The notes below the pieces were generated by a model. It saw only the letters and a list, made by a program, of their open reading frames with translations. It did not search any database and was not told where the DNA came from. DNA of 64,000 nt. Source: Streptomyces sp. Je 1-369 (GTDB lineage Bacteria > Actinomycetota > Actinomycetes > Streptomycetales > Streptomycetaceae). Every line of letters starts with the position of its first letter. Position 1 is the first letter of the stretch. This document shows, in pieces, positions 16,614 through 26,407 of this stretch. The stretch covers positions 4,741,254 through 4,805,253 of the forward strand of contig NZ_CP101750.1 in assembly GCF_026810505.1 (NCBI RefSeq), read 5' to 3'. The translations under genes and the position numbers were made by a program.

Positions 16614-17465
16614 TCAGCCCGTCTGCTGTGTCGTCTGGGTCGTCTGGGTCGTTTGGGTCGTCTGCGTCGTCTGTGCCGTCTTTGTTGTCTGTGACGGCGG
16701 CGTCGCCGACGCCGTCGGCGGGAAGCGCCACTGGAACGCCGAAAGCGCCCTCGCCCGCTCCGCCACCACCGCCATCCGCGCGTCCCGCTCCGCCGTGTCG
16801 GTGTGCGCGCTCTGGCCCGTCATCTGGCCCTCCCACTTGCGGTAGAGGAGGCCCACCTCGGACGTGAACCAGCCGCGCGCGACCGCGTTCAGCGCCAGGA
16901 GCAGGCCCGTGTCCTCCGAGGCGGGCAGCGCCATCCAGCCGCCCAGGGCGACGAGGAGTTCGCGGCGGACGAAGAGCGTCGCGGGGTGGACCGGCGCACG
17001 GTGGTCGTGCCCGGACCAGTAGTCGATGACCGTCATGCGCTCGACGGGACCGTGCTCGGGGTCGCCGGGGAAGCCGACCGTGGAGCCGTCGGGCAGCAGG
17101 TCGAGCACCCGTGAGGCGGCCCAGCCGAGCGCCGGGTCCCCTTCGAGCGCCGCGAGATCGCGGGCCAGCGCACCGGGGGCGAGCTGGTCGTCGGCGTCCA
17201 GGACCTTCACGTACTCCCCGTGGGCGTGCGCGAGCGCCATCGTGCGCGCGACGCCGGGTCCGCCGGGCCGCCCCTGCCGGAACGTGACGCGCTCGTCGTC
17301 CGGGACGTACGGCGCGACCTCGTCGGTCCTGCCGTCCTCCTGGACGATCCAGTGCCACTCCCACCCGTCGGGGAGCTCCTGCGCGAGCAGCGACGCGTAC
17401 GCGTCGGACAGGAACGGGGCCGACGGCGCGTGGACGGCGGTGACGATGACGATGCGCCGGCGCAC
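16614..17465 (-). CDS. Glycosyltransferase family 2 with a repetitive QTT tail
   Basis: The 283-residue GT-A protein opens with RRIVIVTAVHAPSAPFLSDAYASL. It has the donor-binding DADDQLAPGAL (DxD type), GWAASRVLDLLPDG, and the acceptor-side ALPASEDTGLLLAL with its ED pair. The C-terminus is a low-complexity Gln-Thr-Thr array encoded by a 9-bp DNA repeat. The frame stays open further upstream, through a hairpin region. I chose the GTG at 17465. GTGs at 17474 and 17477 are alternatives with a closer AAAGG. Confidence 0.8.
   Translation of the reverse strand: MRRRIVIVTAVHAPSAPFLSDAYASLLAQELPDGWEWHWIVQEDGRTDEVAPYVPDDERVTFRQGRPGGPGVARTMALAHAHGEYVKVLDADDQLAPGALARDLAALEGDPALGWAASRVLDLLPDGSTVGFPGDPEHGPVERMTVIDYWSGHDHRAPVHPATLFVRRELLVALGGWMALPASEDTGLLLALNAVARGWFTSEVGLLYRKWEGQMTGQSAHTDTAERDARMAVVAERARALSAFQWRFPPTASATPPSQTTKTAQTTQTTQTTQTTQTTQQTG
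16622..16676. repeat. 9-bp coding tandem repeat (GGTCGTCTG)
   Basis: About five to six near-identical copies of GGTCGTCTG, decaying at the left end, encode the (Gln-Thr-Thr)n tail of the GT2 protein on the minus strand. The unit is a multiple of three, so copy-number change would alter tail length without shifting the frame. Confidence 0.8.
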
Positions 17466-17629
17466 GGCACCCACCACCTTTCTGTCGTCCGGGACCGGCC
17501 CACACCCTACGACTCCCGAAGAGGAGTCGACGAGGTCACAGGGGGCGGCGCGTCGGCGGTCGCGACGGAAAGTTTCCCTACGAAACGATCTCGTGCCTAT
17601 AAGGTAAAAGCGTCGGTGCAAATGGAAGG

Positions 17630-17669
17630 GCCCGATCGCTGGCGACGGGGGATGCACCAGCGATCGGGC
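17630..17669. terminator. Perfect 13-bp inverted repeat downstream of the WD40 gene
   Basis: GCCCGATCGCTGG and CCAGCGATCGGGC enclose a 14-base loop. It lies 166 bases beyond the stop of the WD40-STAND gene and upstream of the GT2 gene, both on the minus strand. It may end the former's transcript or act as an operator for the latter. Confidence 0.5.
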
Positions 17670-17834
17670 TCTGTTCCAACAGTAACAAGGTCGAATGCAT
17701 AGTGGGAGTCAACTCCGCGAATAAAGTATGGAGTTGTGATCGGGATCACGTACCCCGTTGAGCGGCCGAGAAGGCAGGCAGCGTGCCCGAACGGGCAGGA
17801 CCTTGGCCGAAAAGGCCCGTGTGCGGCCCGTGCG

Positions 17835-20800
17835 TTACTCGTCGCACGGCGGCTCGTACGAGAGGCGGGGCAGATACTCATCCCATTTCTCCCGCGTCAG
17901 AACACCCCGCGTGGTCGAGCAAATACGGTTAACCGCTTCCTCGGTGTCCAAGTTCCACAGCCGGACGGTATCCGTACCGCTCGCCACCCCCAGCATGTCG
18001 CTCTGCGGACTGAACGACAGGAAGCTGCCCATCTTCGTGTTGGGGCTCATCGACTGCCCGATGGGGGAGGCGTCGGCGGGGTCGGCGACGTTCCAGAGCC
18101 GCACCGTGTTGTCGTTGCCGCCGGTCGCCAGCTTGTGGCCGTCCTTGCTGAACGTCAGGGACACGACCGCGTCGGTGTGGCCCGTCAGGGAGGCGTCGAG
18201 CCGGACCGGTTCGCGCGGGTCGCCGATGTCCCAGAGCCGCACCGTGCCGTCGTCGCTGCCACTGGCCAGCGTGCGCCCGTCCGGGCTGTAGACGACGGTG
18301 TTGACGGGACCCTGATGACCCTTGAGGGGCGCCTGGAAGGGCACCGCACGCCGTAGATCGGTCACGTTCCACAGCCGTACGGTGCCGTCCGCGCTGCCGC
18401 TGACCAGCGTGCGCCTGTCCTTCCCGAACGTCAGGGAGTTGACGTACCCCTGATGGCCGGTGAGCGGCTCCCCGAGCCTGCGCGGGCGGGCGGGCGAGGT
18501 GACGTCCCACAGCTGGATGGTGCGGTCGGTGTAGGGGGTCGCGAGCGTACGGCCGTCCCTGCTGAAGGCGAGCGCGGCCGCGAACCGGGTCCGCAGCCGG
18601 ACGGGCGGCCCGTAGGGGACGGGGTGCTTCGGGTCGGCGACGTCCCACAGCTGGACCGCGCGGTTGCCCGTGAGCACGGCGAGCGTACGGCCGTCCGGCG
18701 AGAACACCGGCGCCCGGACATTGCCCTCCCCGGGCCGGAAAGGCTTGCCCAGCGGAGTGGGCCGCTCGGGCCGCTCCACGTCCCACAGCCGGACCTTCTC
18801 GTCCCGCGAGGCTGTCGCCAGCACCTTCCCGTCCGGCCGGAACGCCCCTATCCGGCCGAGCATGTCCCCCGTCGAGACCGACCAGAGGCGGACCTTGTTG
18901 TCGCCGCTCCCGGTGGCGAGGAACCGTCCGTCGGGGCTGAACCCCAGGGCGTACATCTCCCCGCTGCTGCCCGCGAGGGGCTCGCCGACCTGCGAAGGAT
19001 GCGACGGGTCGCGGATGTTCCACAGGCTCGCCGTGCTGTCCGCGCTCGCGGCGGCGAGCATGGTGCCCGCCGGGTTGAACGCCACGGACCACAGCGGACC
19101 GGTGTGCCCGGTCAGCGGCGTCCCGAGCGCCTTGCCGTGCTCAGGGTCGGCGACGTCCCAGAGCCGGATCGTGTTGTCGGCGCCGCCGCTCGCGAGGGTG
19201 TTGTCATCGGGGCTGAAGGCCACGGAGTGCACGGTGGTCGAGTGCCCGCGCAGCACCGTGCCGACGGACTCGGGCCGCTTGGGATCGTCCGTGTTCCACA
19301 GGTGGATCGTGCCGTCGTCCCCGCCGGCCGCGAGGGTCCGCCCGTCATGGCTGAACGCCACCGAACGCACGGCTTGGGTGTGCCCGGGCAGCGTGGCGAT
19401 CCGCTTCGGCTCGCGCGGCCGGTCCACGTCCCACAGGCGGACGGCCTTGTCCTCGTTGGCGGCGGCGAGGGTCTTCCCGTCAGGACTGAACGCGAGCAGG
19501 TAGATGGCCCCACCCTGCCCGGTCACGGGGCTGCCGAGGAGCCGCGGATGCCGCGGATCCCGTACGTTCCACAGCCGGATCGTGCCGTCGTCCGACGCGC
19601 TCGCGAGGGTGTTGCCGTCCGGGCTGAACACCGCGGTGCTCACCCAGCTCTTGTGCCCGGTGAGCGGCTTGCCCAGCGGTTCGGGACGCGTCGGGTCGGA
19701 GAGGTCCCACAGGCGTACGGTCCGGTCGTAGCTGGCCGTGGCGAGGAGCCGCCCGTTCGGGCTGAACGACGTGAGGTAGACGGCGCCCTTGTGGCCGAGG
19801 AGCGGGGTGGCGAGCGGCGCGTTCACGATCGAGATCAACCGGTTGCGGGTGCCCTCGTCGCCGGGCCGCAGCCGGTGCGCCACCAGGTCCAGCTGGGCGG
19901 ACAGGGACGGATCTGTGTGCTGGGCGCGGTCGGCCTCGGCGACGACCTGCTCGAACACCGCGTCGTCGCGCTGCTGCCGTGCGACGACCGCGGACACGAC
20001 GGCGACCATCGCCAGGACGACCAGGGTCGCCACGGCGCCCCGGCTGATCCACACCATGCGCCTGCGCAGCCGCGCCGAAGCGGCGAGGAATTCGACGGCG
20101 CCCTTGGTCAGATACGTATCACCGGTACTCCGCGCCCACTCGCGGGCCTGCTCGAGCCGAGACCCCCGATACAGCAGCGAAGAGTCGCGCTCGGAGTCCT
20201 CCCAGGACTTGCCGTCCTCTTCCAGCCGCTGCCGCAGCAGATGGTCGTTCCTGTCCTCGTCGATCCACTCGCGCAGACGCGGCCAGGCGTGCAGCAGCGC
20301 TTCATGGGTGATCTCCACGGTCTCCGCGTCGAGGGTCACAAGCCGGGCGCGGACCAGCGCTTCGAGGGACTCCTCCGTCTTGTGGGGGTCGGTCGACTCC
20401 TCCGCCAGCTGCCGACGCGTACCCCGCCGCCGGGTCGCCTGCGTGTCCTCGCCCAGCCGGACGAGCCGCAGCAGAAGCACCCTCGCCGCCGTCCGCGCAG
20501 CCGGGTCGAGCCCGGACCAGGCACGCTCGGCGGTCGCCGCGACGGCGCCCTGGATACCGCCCGCCGCCCGGTACCCGGCCAGCGTGAGACGCCCCGTCTT
20601 CCGCCGCTGCCAGGTGGCGAGCAGCGCGTGCGACAACAGCGGCAGCACACCCGCGTCGTGCGCCCCGCGGGGCCCGTCCGTACTCACCTCCCGCACGATC
20701 AGCTCGGCGAGCCCCGGTTCGAGTTCGAGCCCCACGGCCTTGGCGGGCCCGGTCACCGCCTTGCGCAGCTCCGACGTCGTCAACGGTCCGAGCACCATGT

Positions 20801-21950
20801 GCCGGTGCTGCAGGGCGTCGGCCAGCTCGGGATACCTGAGGCACTCCTCGTAGAAGTCGGCGCGTATCCCAAGGACGACGAGGGCGGGAGCGTGACTCCG
20901 GCCCTCGCCGGGGGAGCAGGCGGCATGCAGGACCCTGATGAAGGCCCGCCGGTCGGCTTCGTCGGGGCAGAGGGTGAAGGTCTCCTCGAACTGATCGACG
21001 ATGATGACGGGCCGACGGACGACCCCGTCGCCGCCTACGACCTCCTCCACCTCGGCGACTTCGGCGACTCCGGTGGCCTCGGCGGCCTCGGCGGCGAAAC
21101 GCTCGCCCCACGCGGTGACGGCCTCCCGCACGCCCTGCGCACACGCACGAGCACGGTGGTCCACGCCCGGGTCGTCCTCCCCGGCGGGCAGGACGCGGGC
21201 GAGCTCCGGGATGTTCCGGGTGAGCTCGGTGAGGGGATCGGCACCGGGTACGAGCTGAAGGACGGGCCCGGCGACCCACGCGCTCGCGCTCCCCGGGTCC
21301 TGGGCCAGCGAGGCACCCCCCTGAAGGGTCGGCACGAGCCCGGCATTGAGGAGGGAGGACTTCCCGGCCCCCGACGCCCCCACGAGCATGACGAGACCAC
21401 CCGCCTCGGCGGCACGGAGCTGACCGACGAGGGCGTCGGTACTCCGCTCGCGACCGAAGAACCACTGGGCGTCCTGTGGCCGATAGGAGGCGAGCCCGCG
21501 ATAAGGACAAACCCCAGGAACAGCACCCCCACTACCCCCGCCCCCACTCCCCGCCCGCTCCCCACCCTCCGGGGAGCCGTCGGAGTCACCGGCTGCCGCC
21601 CGCTCGCCGACGGGGTCGGCGACGGCGCTCTCCCAGAGGCGGTGCCACTGGGCCATGTCGTAGAGACCGGGGGACACGGGGGTGGGCCGCTCGCGCCGGG
21701 CTTCGGGGATCAGGACGTGGAGCACCGCGGCGAGGGCGGCGAACTGGGCCGGTACGTTCTTGGCCCGCCGCCAGTCACTGATCCGCTGGGCGGACACGCG
21801 TACGGGTCGCCCGCGCTCGTCGACCCGCTGAAGGCGGACGACCGCTTCGGCCACACGCTTGAGGGGCGGGTTGCCGGCTTCCTTGTACAGCAGCGCGAGA
21901 CGTTCCGCGAAGCTTGTGCGTGCCCCTGAGTCGGAACTCAAGGCCTCCAC
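17835..21950 (-). CDS. STAND-type NTPase with N-terminal HTH, membrane helix and 14 WD40 repeats
   Basis: The 1371-residue protein has four parts. Residues about 12-85 form an Xre-like helix-turn-helix (VSAQRISDWRRAKNVP). Residues about 150-600 are an nSTAND-type NTPase with CPYRGLASYRPQDAQWFFGR, the P-loop GASGAGKSSLL (191-201) and Walker B VIIVDQFEETFTL. One membrane helix lies near residue 655-675. The rest is fourteen WD40 repeats, each ending in a form of TVRLWDVADP, which would make two seven-bladed propellers. STAND proteins use the NTPase as a switch that a repeat-domain sensor releases. The ligand and output are unknown. The start is a GTG at 21950 with AAGGG immediately before it, so it is somewhat uncertain. 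The gene reads toward the GT2 gene and follows the caspase operon in the same direction, with a hairpin between. Confidence 0.9.
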   Translation of the reverse strand: MEALSSDSGARTSFAERLALLYKEAGNPPLKRVAEAVVRLQRVDERGRPVRVSAQRISDWRRAKNVPAQFAALAAVLHVLIPEARRERPTPVSPGLYDMAQWHRLWESAVADPVGERAAAGDSDGSPEGGERAGSGGGGSGGAVPGVCPYRGLASYRPQDAQWFFGRERSTDALVGQLRAAEAGGLVMLVGASGAGKSSLLNAGLVPTLQGGASLAQDPGSASAWVAGPVLQLVPGADPLTELTRNIPELARVLPAGEDDPGVDHRARACAQGVREAVTAWGERFAAEAAEATGVAEVAEVEEVVGGDGVVRRPVIIVDQFEETFTLCPDEADRRAFIRVLHAACSPGEGRSHAPALVVLGIRADFYEECLRYPELADALQHRHMVLGPLTTSELRKAVTGPAKAVGLELEPGLAELIVREVSTDGPRGAHDAGVLPLLSHALLATWQRRKTGRLTLAGYRAAGGIQGAVAATAERAWSGLDPAARTAARVLLLRLVRLGEDTQATRRRGTRRQLAEESTDPHKTEESLEALVRARLVTLDAETVEITHEALLHAWPRLREWIDEDRNDHLLRQRLEEDGKSWEDSERDSSLLYRGSRLEQAREWARSTGDTYLTKGAVEFLAASARLRRRMVWISRGAVATLVVLAMVAVVSAVVARQQRDDAVFEQVVAEADRAQHTDPSLSAQLDLVAHRLRPGDEGTRNRLISIVNAPLATPLLGHKGAVYLTSFSPNGRLLATASYDRTVRLWDLSDPTRPEPLGKPLTGHKSWVSTAVFSPDGNTLASASDDGTIRLWNVRDPRHPRLLGSPVTGQGGAIYLLAFSPDGKTLAAANEDKAVRLWDVDRPREPKRIATLPGHTQAVRSVAFSHDGRTLAAGGDDGTIHLWNTDDPKRPESVGTVLRGHSTTVHSVAFSPDDNTLASGGADNTIRLWDVADPEHGKALGTPLTGHTGPLWSVAFNPAGTMLAAASADSTASLWNIRDPSHPSQVGEPLAGSSGEMYALGFSPDGRFLATGSGDNKVRLWSVSTGDMLGRIGAFRPDGKVLATASRDEKVRLWDVERPERPTPLGKPFRPGEGNVRAPVFSPDGRTLAVLTGNRAVQLWDVADPKHPVPYGPPVRLRTRFAAALAFSRDGRTLATPYTDRTIQLWDVTSPARPRRLGEPLTGHQGYVNSLTFGKDRRTLVSGSADGTVRLWNVTDLRRAVPFQAPLKGHQGPVNTVVYSPDGRTLASGSDDGTVRLWDIGDPREPVRLDASLTGHTDAVVSLTFSKDGHKLATGGNDNTVRLWNVADPADASPIGQSMSPNTKMGSFLSFSPQSDMLGVASGTDTVRLWNLDTEEAVNRICSTTRGVLTREKWDEYLPRLSYEPPCDE

Positions 21951-22639
21951 CCCTTACTTCCGCCGCACTTGGTCATCCGGACCGGAAAACTCACTTTATA
22001 CGGCTGACCTGCGGCGAAGGCGTCCGGACGGATCCGGCACCTCCTCTGCGGGACCCACAACTGGCAGGATCTCATCGCAGTAGCGAACCAACCACGCAGC
22101 GTCCTGGCAGGTCATCGGCCCACCGCTCGCGGAGACGGCTGACACCACCGATCGTTCTGAGCCCGGCTTGTGCCGGAGTGACGACGGGATCGCCGTGTGG
22201 GCCCCGAAGACTTGAGCAGACGGCCATACCCGGACCGTATTCACATTCGAATGCGAATCCGGATTTTCCCTGATCCGCGCCGATACGCGGGAGCACCACG
22301 GGTCGGCGCCGTCCGCGTCGATCGGTGCCGGTCCCCACGAGGGGAGGGACCGGCACCGATACGACGCGGGAGCCCTGTTCGCCGGAACCTCTGCGGCGAG
22401 GGGCTCCCAGTCGGGACACCGCTGCTCGGGCCCGCGGGGGGGCTTACTGGATCCGCGAGTCGATGCCCGCTGGGGTCCCGTGACCTTGCCCGTCTTCCGG
22501 CCCTTGGTGGACGCCTGCGTCACCCACGTCGTAATAGGCCATCGCCGCGGAATCCAGATCGGCATCGATGACGGCAAGTCGAGCGGAGCAACGCCATCCA
22601 TGACCGTCCGGGCACGGTGAGAACGGGTCTCCTCTTGAC
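21951..22639. other. Intergenic region between caspase-helicase and STAND genes
   Basis: These roughly 690 bases contain a strong inverted repeat (listed separately) and the promoter of the STAND gene. Open frames on the minus strand exist (for example one ending at 22444 and one ending at 21996), but codon use and start signals are weak and I do not support them as genes. The part around 22240-22280 has lower GC than its surroundings. Confidence 0.5.
22321..22360. terminator. Perfect 15-bp inverted repeat, probable terminator of the caspase operon
   Basis: ATCGGTGCCGGTCCC and GGGACCGGCACCGAT enclose a 10-base loop. It lies about 280 bases beyond the stop of the caspase-helicase gene and about 370 before the STAND gene start, so it separates the two transcripts. 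Confidence 0.65.
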
Positions 22640-25600
22640 TCACCCCCGCTGTTCGTCTGTCTCGTACAGCCTCCAAGCCGGCCATCGAACGGCTTCGATT
22701 TCTCCGTCCTCACTGCCCAGCAGGTTCCGGCGGTGAAGCATGAGCCGCAGGTGGCGGGCCGCGTCGGAGCCCTCTTCGACTCCCCTGTCGAGTAGTACAG
22801 CCCTAGGTGTGGTGACACCGACGCCCCTGATCAGAGCGTCCGCCGAATGTCCGTGAACGGTCTCGCCCAGCGTGACGGTGCCTTCCTCAGCACGGGAGAG
22901 GACCCGGTACAGGCGTTTGAGCAGCACATCCTCGTCTCCACCGCCGGTGGGTACGCTGTCCCGTTCCGCGGCTCCCAGCAGCGCGGCGCCCACGCCTCCC
23001 CGCTTCCGCCAGAGCTCCTTGTCCCCCACCACGATGAGGTGGCCGCGGGCCCGGGTGATGGCGACGTTCCACAGGTTCAGCTGTCCACCGACCCACTCGA
23101 CGGCGCGAGGATGCATGCCTTCTCCGGCAACGAGCGAGAACACCATGACATCCCGTTCTCCGCCCTGGAAGGTGTGCACCGTCCCGATGCGCAGACGTTC
23201 GTCGTCATACGGCCGCAGCCGCTTGCGCAGCGCTTCGGCCTGAGGGGCGAAGGGCGTGACGACGCCGACGGTGGCCGCGTCTGGCAGCTGGTCCAACAGG
23301 TAGGTGACGCTGGCGACCACTTTGCGGATCTCGTCCTCGTTGACCCAGGAACCACCGAACGGAGGGCGGGCGGCCCGTCCGGTGACGTCCGTCCAGATGA
23401 CAGCCGGGCGACTTGCCAGAGCGGGCCGACCGCGAGTATCGGTGAGGACGGTCAGCCCGCCGTCGTAGAAGAAGTCGTTGGAGATCCCGGCGATGTGCGG
23501 ATGACAGCGGAAGTGCTCGTCGAGCAGTAATGTGCCGCCCGCGGACTGCTCGGCCGCGTGGAAGGCGGAGTGGCGCCGGTAGGCGAGGTGGTGCTTCTCC
23601 AGCCAGGCGGACCGCAGCCCGTTCCCGCGCCGGATAAGAGCCTCACGGTGCGGGCTGGTCTGTGTGATGTGCGTGAGCTGCATGGGGTCGCCGATGACCA
23701 GGGCGCGCCGCGCCCGGAACAGCAGCGGCAGGACGTGGGGGATGGCGCACTGACTTGCTTCGTCGACGATGACGAGATCAAACAGGGCTGGTGCCAGCGG
23801 GAATCGCCGGGCGGAAAGACTGGTGACAGCCCATCCGGCCACAGCGGGCGCGTCCATGGAACCGTTCGAGCGTCCCAGAACTCTCCGCATCTGCGACCAG
23901 TCGCTGCGTTTGCCGTCCCGAGCCGCCAACAGGTCGAGAATGCGGCGGCGTCCGGCCCAGGCGGCGGCTTGGACCGTGGTGGCGAGGAGCGTGCGTGAAG
24001 CGTCCTGGACGGCGTTCTCCGCATCGCGGAGGGCCCGTGTGAGTACCGCGTCGTCGACATCCGCCGCTTGCTCGAGCCCGTCACGCCATTCAGTCTCAGA
24101 CGCGGCGAAGCCGGCGAGCGCGAGGCATCCCGTGGTGGGATCACCGGCGTGCCCCTGCACACCGGTCGTGCGCAGGAATCGGGTCCGGCGCCACGAGCCG
24201 AGGAAGCGTGCGTGGGCGAGGCGGCGTGCCTTGTTCTCCAGTTCCCTCCGCCGGTGCGTGTCACCGAGCAGGTCCTGGAGATCGGTGATGGTGGTGGTGA
24301 GCTGTTCCGCGTGGTGGGCACGGGCTTCGCCTGCCCGGCGAAGCCGCGCCTCGGTCTCCGCGAGGTGTGCCAGAGCTTGCCGTACTTCTGCCAGGCGGTC
24401 GGTGGCCAGCGCGGTAGCCATGGACGCAGTGGCCACGGTGGTGGACGGCTCCGGGCCGGTACGCAGCGTGTGCAGTGCGGCGGCCTCGTGCTCCGCGTTG
24501 CTCTTGCCGTTCTTCCGCGCCGAGCCGGTCCGCACGACGCTGCCGGGCACCAACTTGTCGCAGCGGCGCCAGACTTCGTCCACGGCATCGTTGTTGGTGG
24601 ACGCAACCAGTACGGTCTGACCTGCCGCGATCGCCGTGGCCACGAGATTGGCGACCAACTGGCTCTTGCCGGTACCGGGCGGCCCCGTGGCCACCGTGAG
24701 GCGGCGGGTCATGGCGGACCGGAGAACCGCCGTCTGGGCTTCGTTGCAGGGCAGCGGCGTCACGAGGCGCGCCGGTTCGGGGGCCGTGTGGGCGTGGGAC
24801 CGGGCCCGCTGCGAGGCGTCGGGCGCCAGTGCACCGAGGGCGGTCTTTCCGATCTGGTCCGCCTGTTCGGCGATGCCGGCGAAGTCGTTGAGAAGCCCCT
24901 TCGTGAAGCCTGTCTGGGGGCGTGCGGCGAACAGGACCGAAGTGTTGCGGGCCCCGTGGCCGGGCGTACGGACGTCGATGCGGTCGGCGAGCTGGTCGGG
25001 ACGGAGCTCCTGCACACACGGCAGCTCGAACTCCTGCGTGAGGAGGTTGCGCACCTCCACCGCCATACGGTCGTGCTGCCCTCGATGCCAGGACGGCTGA
25101 AACGTGTCGATGAGCTGGTTGGCCTCCTCCTCGCCCAGCCAGTCGTGCGCCAGCTGAGGATGCGGCTGGACCGGGCCGTACGGCTTGAGCCGCACTTCGC
25201 CCCCGTCCTGAACGATCTCGACGCGGCGTACCAGCAGCGGCGCGAACTTCGGCTGCCGCCAGGGGCGCCCGGCGCGAGGCCCGGTGAGGACCACGGCCGG
25301 GTAGCCCGCCCAGAGCTCGGCGTCCTCCTCGGCTGCTGAGCCCACCAGCGCGGCCGCTTCCCCGGGAAGCGCGACGCAGCCGTCATCGTCGACGTCGCCG
25401 GAGATGAACCTCTCCGCGCCACCCAGGCACACGTACGACGTGTCCTGATGGATCACGTCCATCAAAGGTGTCTCGGCGCTCTCGGCCAGGACGCATTCAC
25501 GGTAGTAGTCCAGCAGGTTGCCCCACGCGGGTTGCGCGTTGGCGGATTTCGCGGCACGCGGTTGTGGCGCTTCTCCGGCGGCGGCCCGGGGCCGGGAGTG

Positions 25601-26407
25601 CAGAGGATCGAGGATGGGGGCCCGGCCGAAGGGGCTGTCCGCGATGACGATGCGGTCGTCGACGCCGTGTGTGGACTGCACCGGCACCTGGCGGCCACCG
25701 TCCAGGGCACGCATGCGCCGGTTGACGTAGTGGAACAGGTCACTGACCGTTACCGCGCTGCCGCCGTCCTTGCTGACTTTCCCCGTGCGCAGCGCCTCGA
25801 TGACCTCGCCGGTGAACGCCGATGGCTTCACGTCCTCGCCATCGCCCGTATCCGCATACGAGTCCTCCCCGGCCCGCGAGGACGACAGGACGTACACGCC
25901 CCTGCTGGTCAGCGGGGGCTGCTCGCCCGACTTGGACACGGAGTTCTCGGGCCGGCGGTCCGATGTGCGCAGGCCCACGGCGAAACCACCGCTGCGGCAG
26001 CAGTCGATCATCACGATCTTCTGCGGGGCGACGCACTCTTCCAGAGTGTCGTTGAGGAACCCGGCGCTGACAGCGGTCGAGGCCACCCGGTCGTAGTCGG
26101 TGTCCTTGGCGACGAAGTGGAACTCGCCACCGTCGCGTACGGTGCGCACACCGTGCCCAGAGACGTACACGAGCGCGAGTTCGTCCTCGTCGCGCTCCTG
26201 AAGGAACTCGCCGATGACCGCCCGCATGTCGTCGGCGGTGAGATCGGATTCGGTCCGGACGGAGACGAAGTTGCCGATGTTGCGGTGTTTCAGTACCTGG
26301 GCGAGTCCCCATACATCCGCCCGTACGGAGGCCAGCGGAGAGAAGCGGCCGTCGTCGTAGTGCTCATTGCCGATCAGGAGAGCCCGGCGCTTGTGGAGGC
26401 GGGTCAT
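22640..26407 (-). CDS. Caspase-like protease fused to a superfamily 1 (UPF1/DNA2-type) helicase
   Basis: The 1255-residue protein has an N-terminal caspase (C14) domain: RALLIGNEHY, catalytic His85 in YVSGHGV, and catalytic Cys137 in IDCCRSGG. A linker of about 300 residues follows. The rest is an SF1 helicase with Walker A GPPGTGKS (575-582), Walker B VIVDEASQ (about 880), GDPMQLTHI, HFRCHPHIAG, TVHTFQGGERDVMVF and LWNVAITRARGHLIVVGD. A coiled-coil-like insert (about 665-720) lies between Walker A and B, as in other UPF1-type helicases. The ATG overlaps the stop of the EACC1-like gene (ATGA), so the pair is coupled. By family logic the helicase would sense or remodel nucleic acid and license proteolysis, as in EACC1-associated conflict systems. 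That role is inference. All catalytic motifs on both halves look intact. Confidence 0.9.
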   Translation of the reverse strand: MTRLHKRRALLIGNEHYDDGRFSPLASVRADVWGLAQVLKHRNIGNFVSVRTESDLTADDMRAVIGEFLQERDEDELALVYVSGHGVRTVRDGGEFHFVAKDTDYDRVASTAVSAGFLNDTLEECVAPQKIVMIDCCRSGGFAVGLRTSDRRPENSVSKSGEQPPLTSRGVYVLSSSRAGEDSYADTGDGEDVKPSAFTGEVIEALRTGKVSKDGGSAVTVSDLFHYVNRRMRALDGGRQVPVQSTHGVDDRIVIADSPFGRAPILDPLHSRPRAAAGEAPQPRAAKSANAQPAWGNLLDYYRECVLAESAETPLMDVIHQDTSYVCLGGAERFISGDVDDDGCVALPGEAAALVGSAAEEDAELWAGYPAVVLTGPRAGRPWRQPKFAPLLVRRVEIVQDGGEVRLKPYGPVQPHPQLAHDWLGEEEANQLIDTFQPSWHRGQHDRMAVEVRNLLTQEFELPCVQELRPDQLADRIDVRTPGHGARNTSVLFAARPQTGFTKGLLNDFAGIAEQADQIGKTALGALAPDASQRARSHAHTAPEPARLVTPLPCNEAQTAVLRSAMTRRLTVATGPPGTGKSQLVANLVATAIAAGQTVLVASTNNDAVDEVWRRCDKLVPGSVVRTGSARKNGKSNAEHEAAALHTLRTGPEPSTTVATASMATALATDRLAEVRQALAHLAETEARLRRAGEARAHHAEQLTTTITDLQDLLGDTHRRRELENKARRLAHARFLGSWRRTRFLRTTGVQGHAGDPTTGCLALAGFAASETEWRDGLEQAADVDDAVLTRALRDAENAVQDASRTLLATTVQAAAWAGRRRILDLLAARDGKRSDWSQMRRVLGRSNGSMDAPAVAGWAVTSLSARRFPLAPALFDLVIVDEASQCAIPHVLPLLFRARRALVIGDPMQLTHITQTSPHREALIRRGNGLRSAWLEKHHLAYRRHSAFHAAEQSAGGTLLLDEHFRCHPHIAGISNDFFYDGGLTVLTDTRGRPALASRPAVIWTDVTGRAARPPFGGSWVNEDEIRKVVASVTYLLDQLPDAATVGVVTPFAPQAEALRKRLRPYDDERLRIGTVHTFQGGERDVMVFSLVAGEGMHPRAVEWVGGQLNLWNVAITRARGHLIVVGDKELWRKRGGVGAALLGAAERDSVPTGGGDEDVLLKRLYRVLSRAEEGTVTLGETVHGHSADALIRGVGVTTPRAVLLDRGVEEGSDAARHLRLMLHRRNLLGSEDGEIEAVRWPAWRLYETDEQRG

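Noticed and set aside
18453..21929. Long plus-strand open frame opposite the WD40 gene
   Set aside because: It mirrors the repeat structure of the minus-strand gene, is extremely rich in Arg/Gly/Pro and has no motif. It is a GC-rich shadow.
22444..22818. Small minus-strand gene downstream of the caspase-helicase
   Set aside because: It overlaps the helicase 3' end out of frame, has no convincing start and only its last 50 codons look protein-like.
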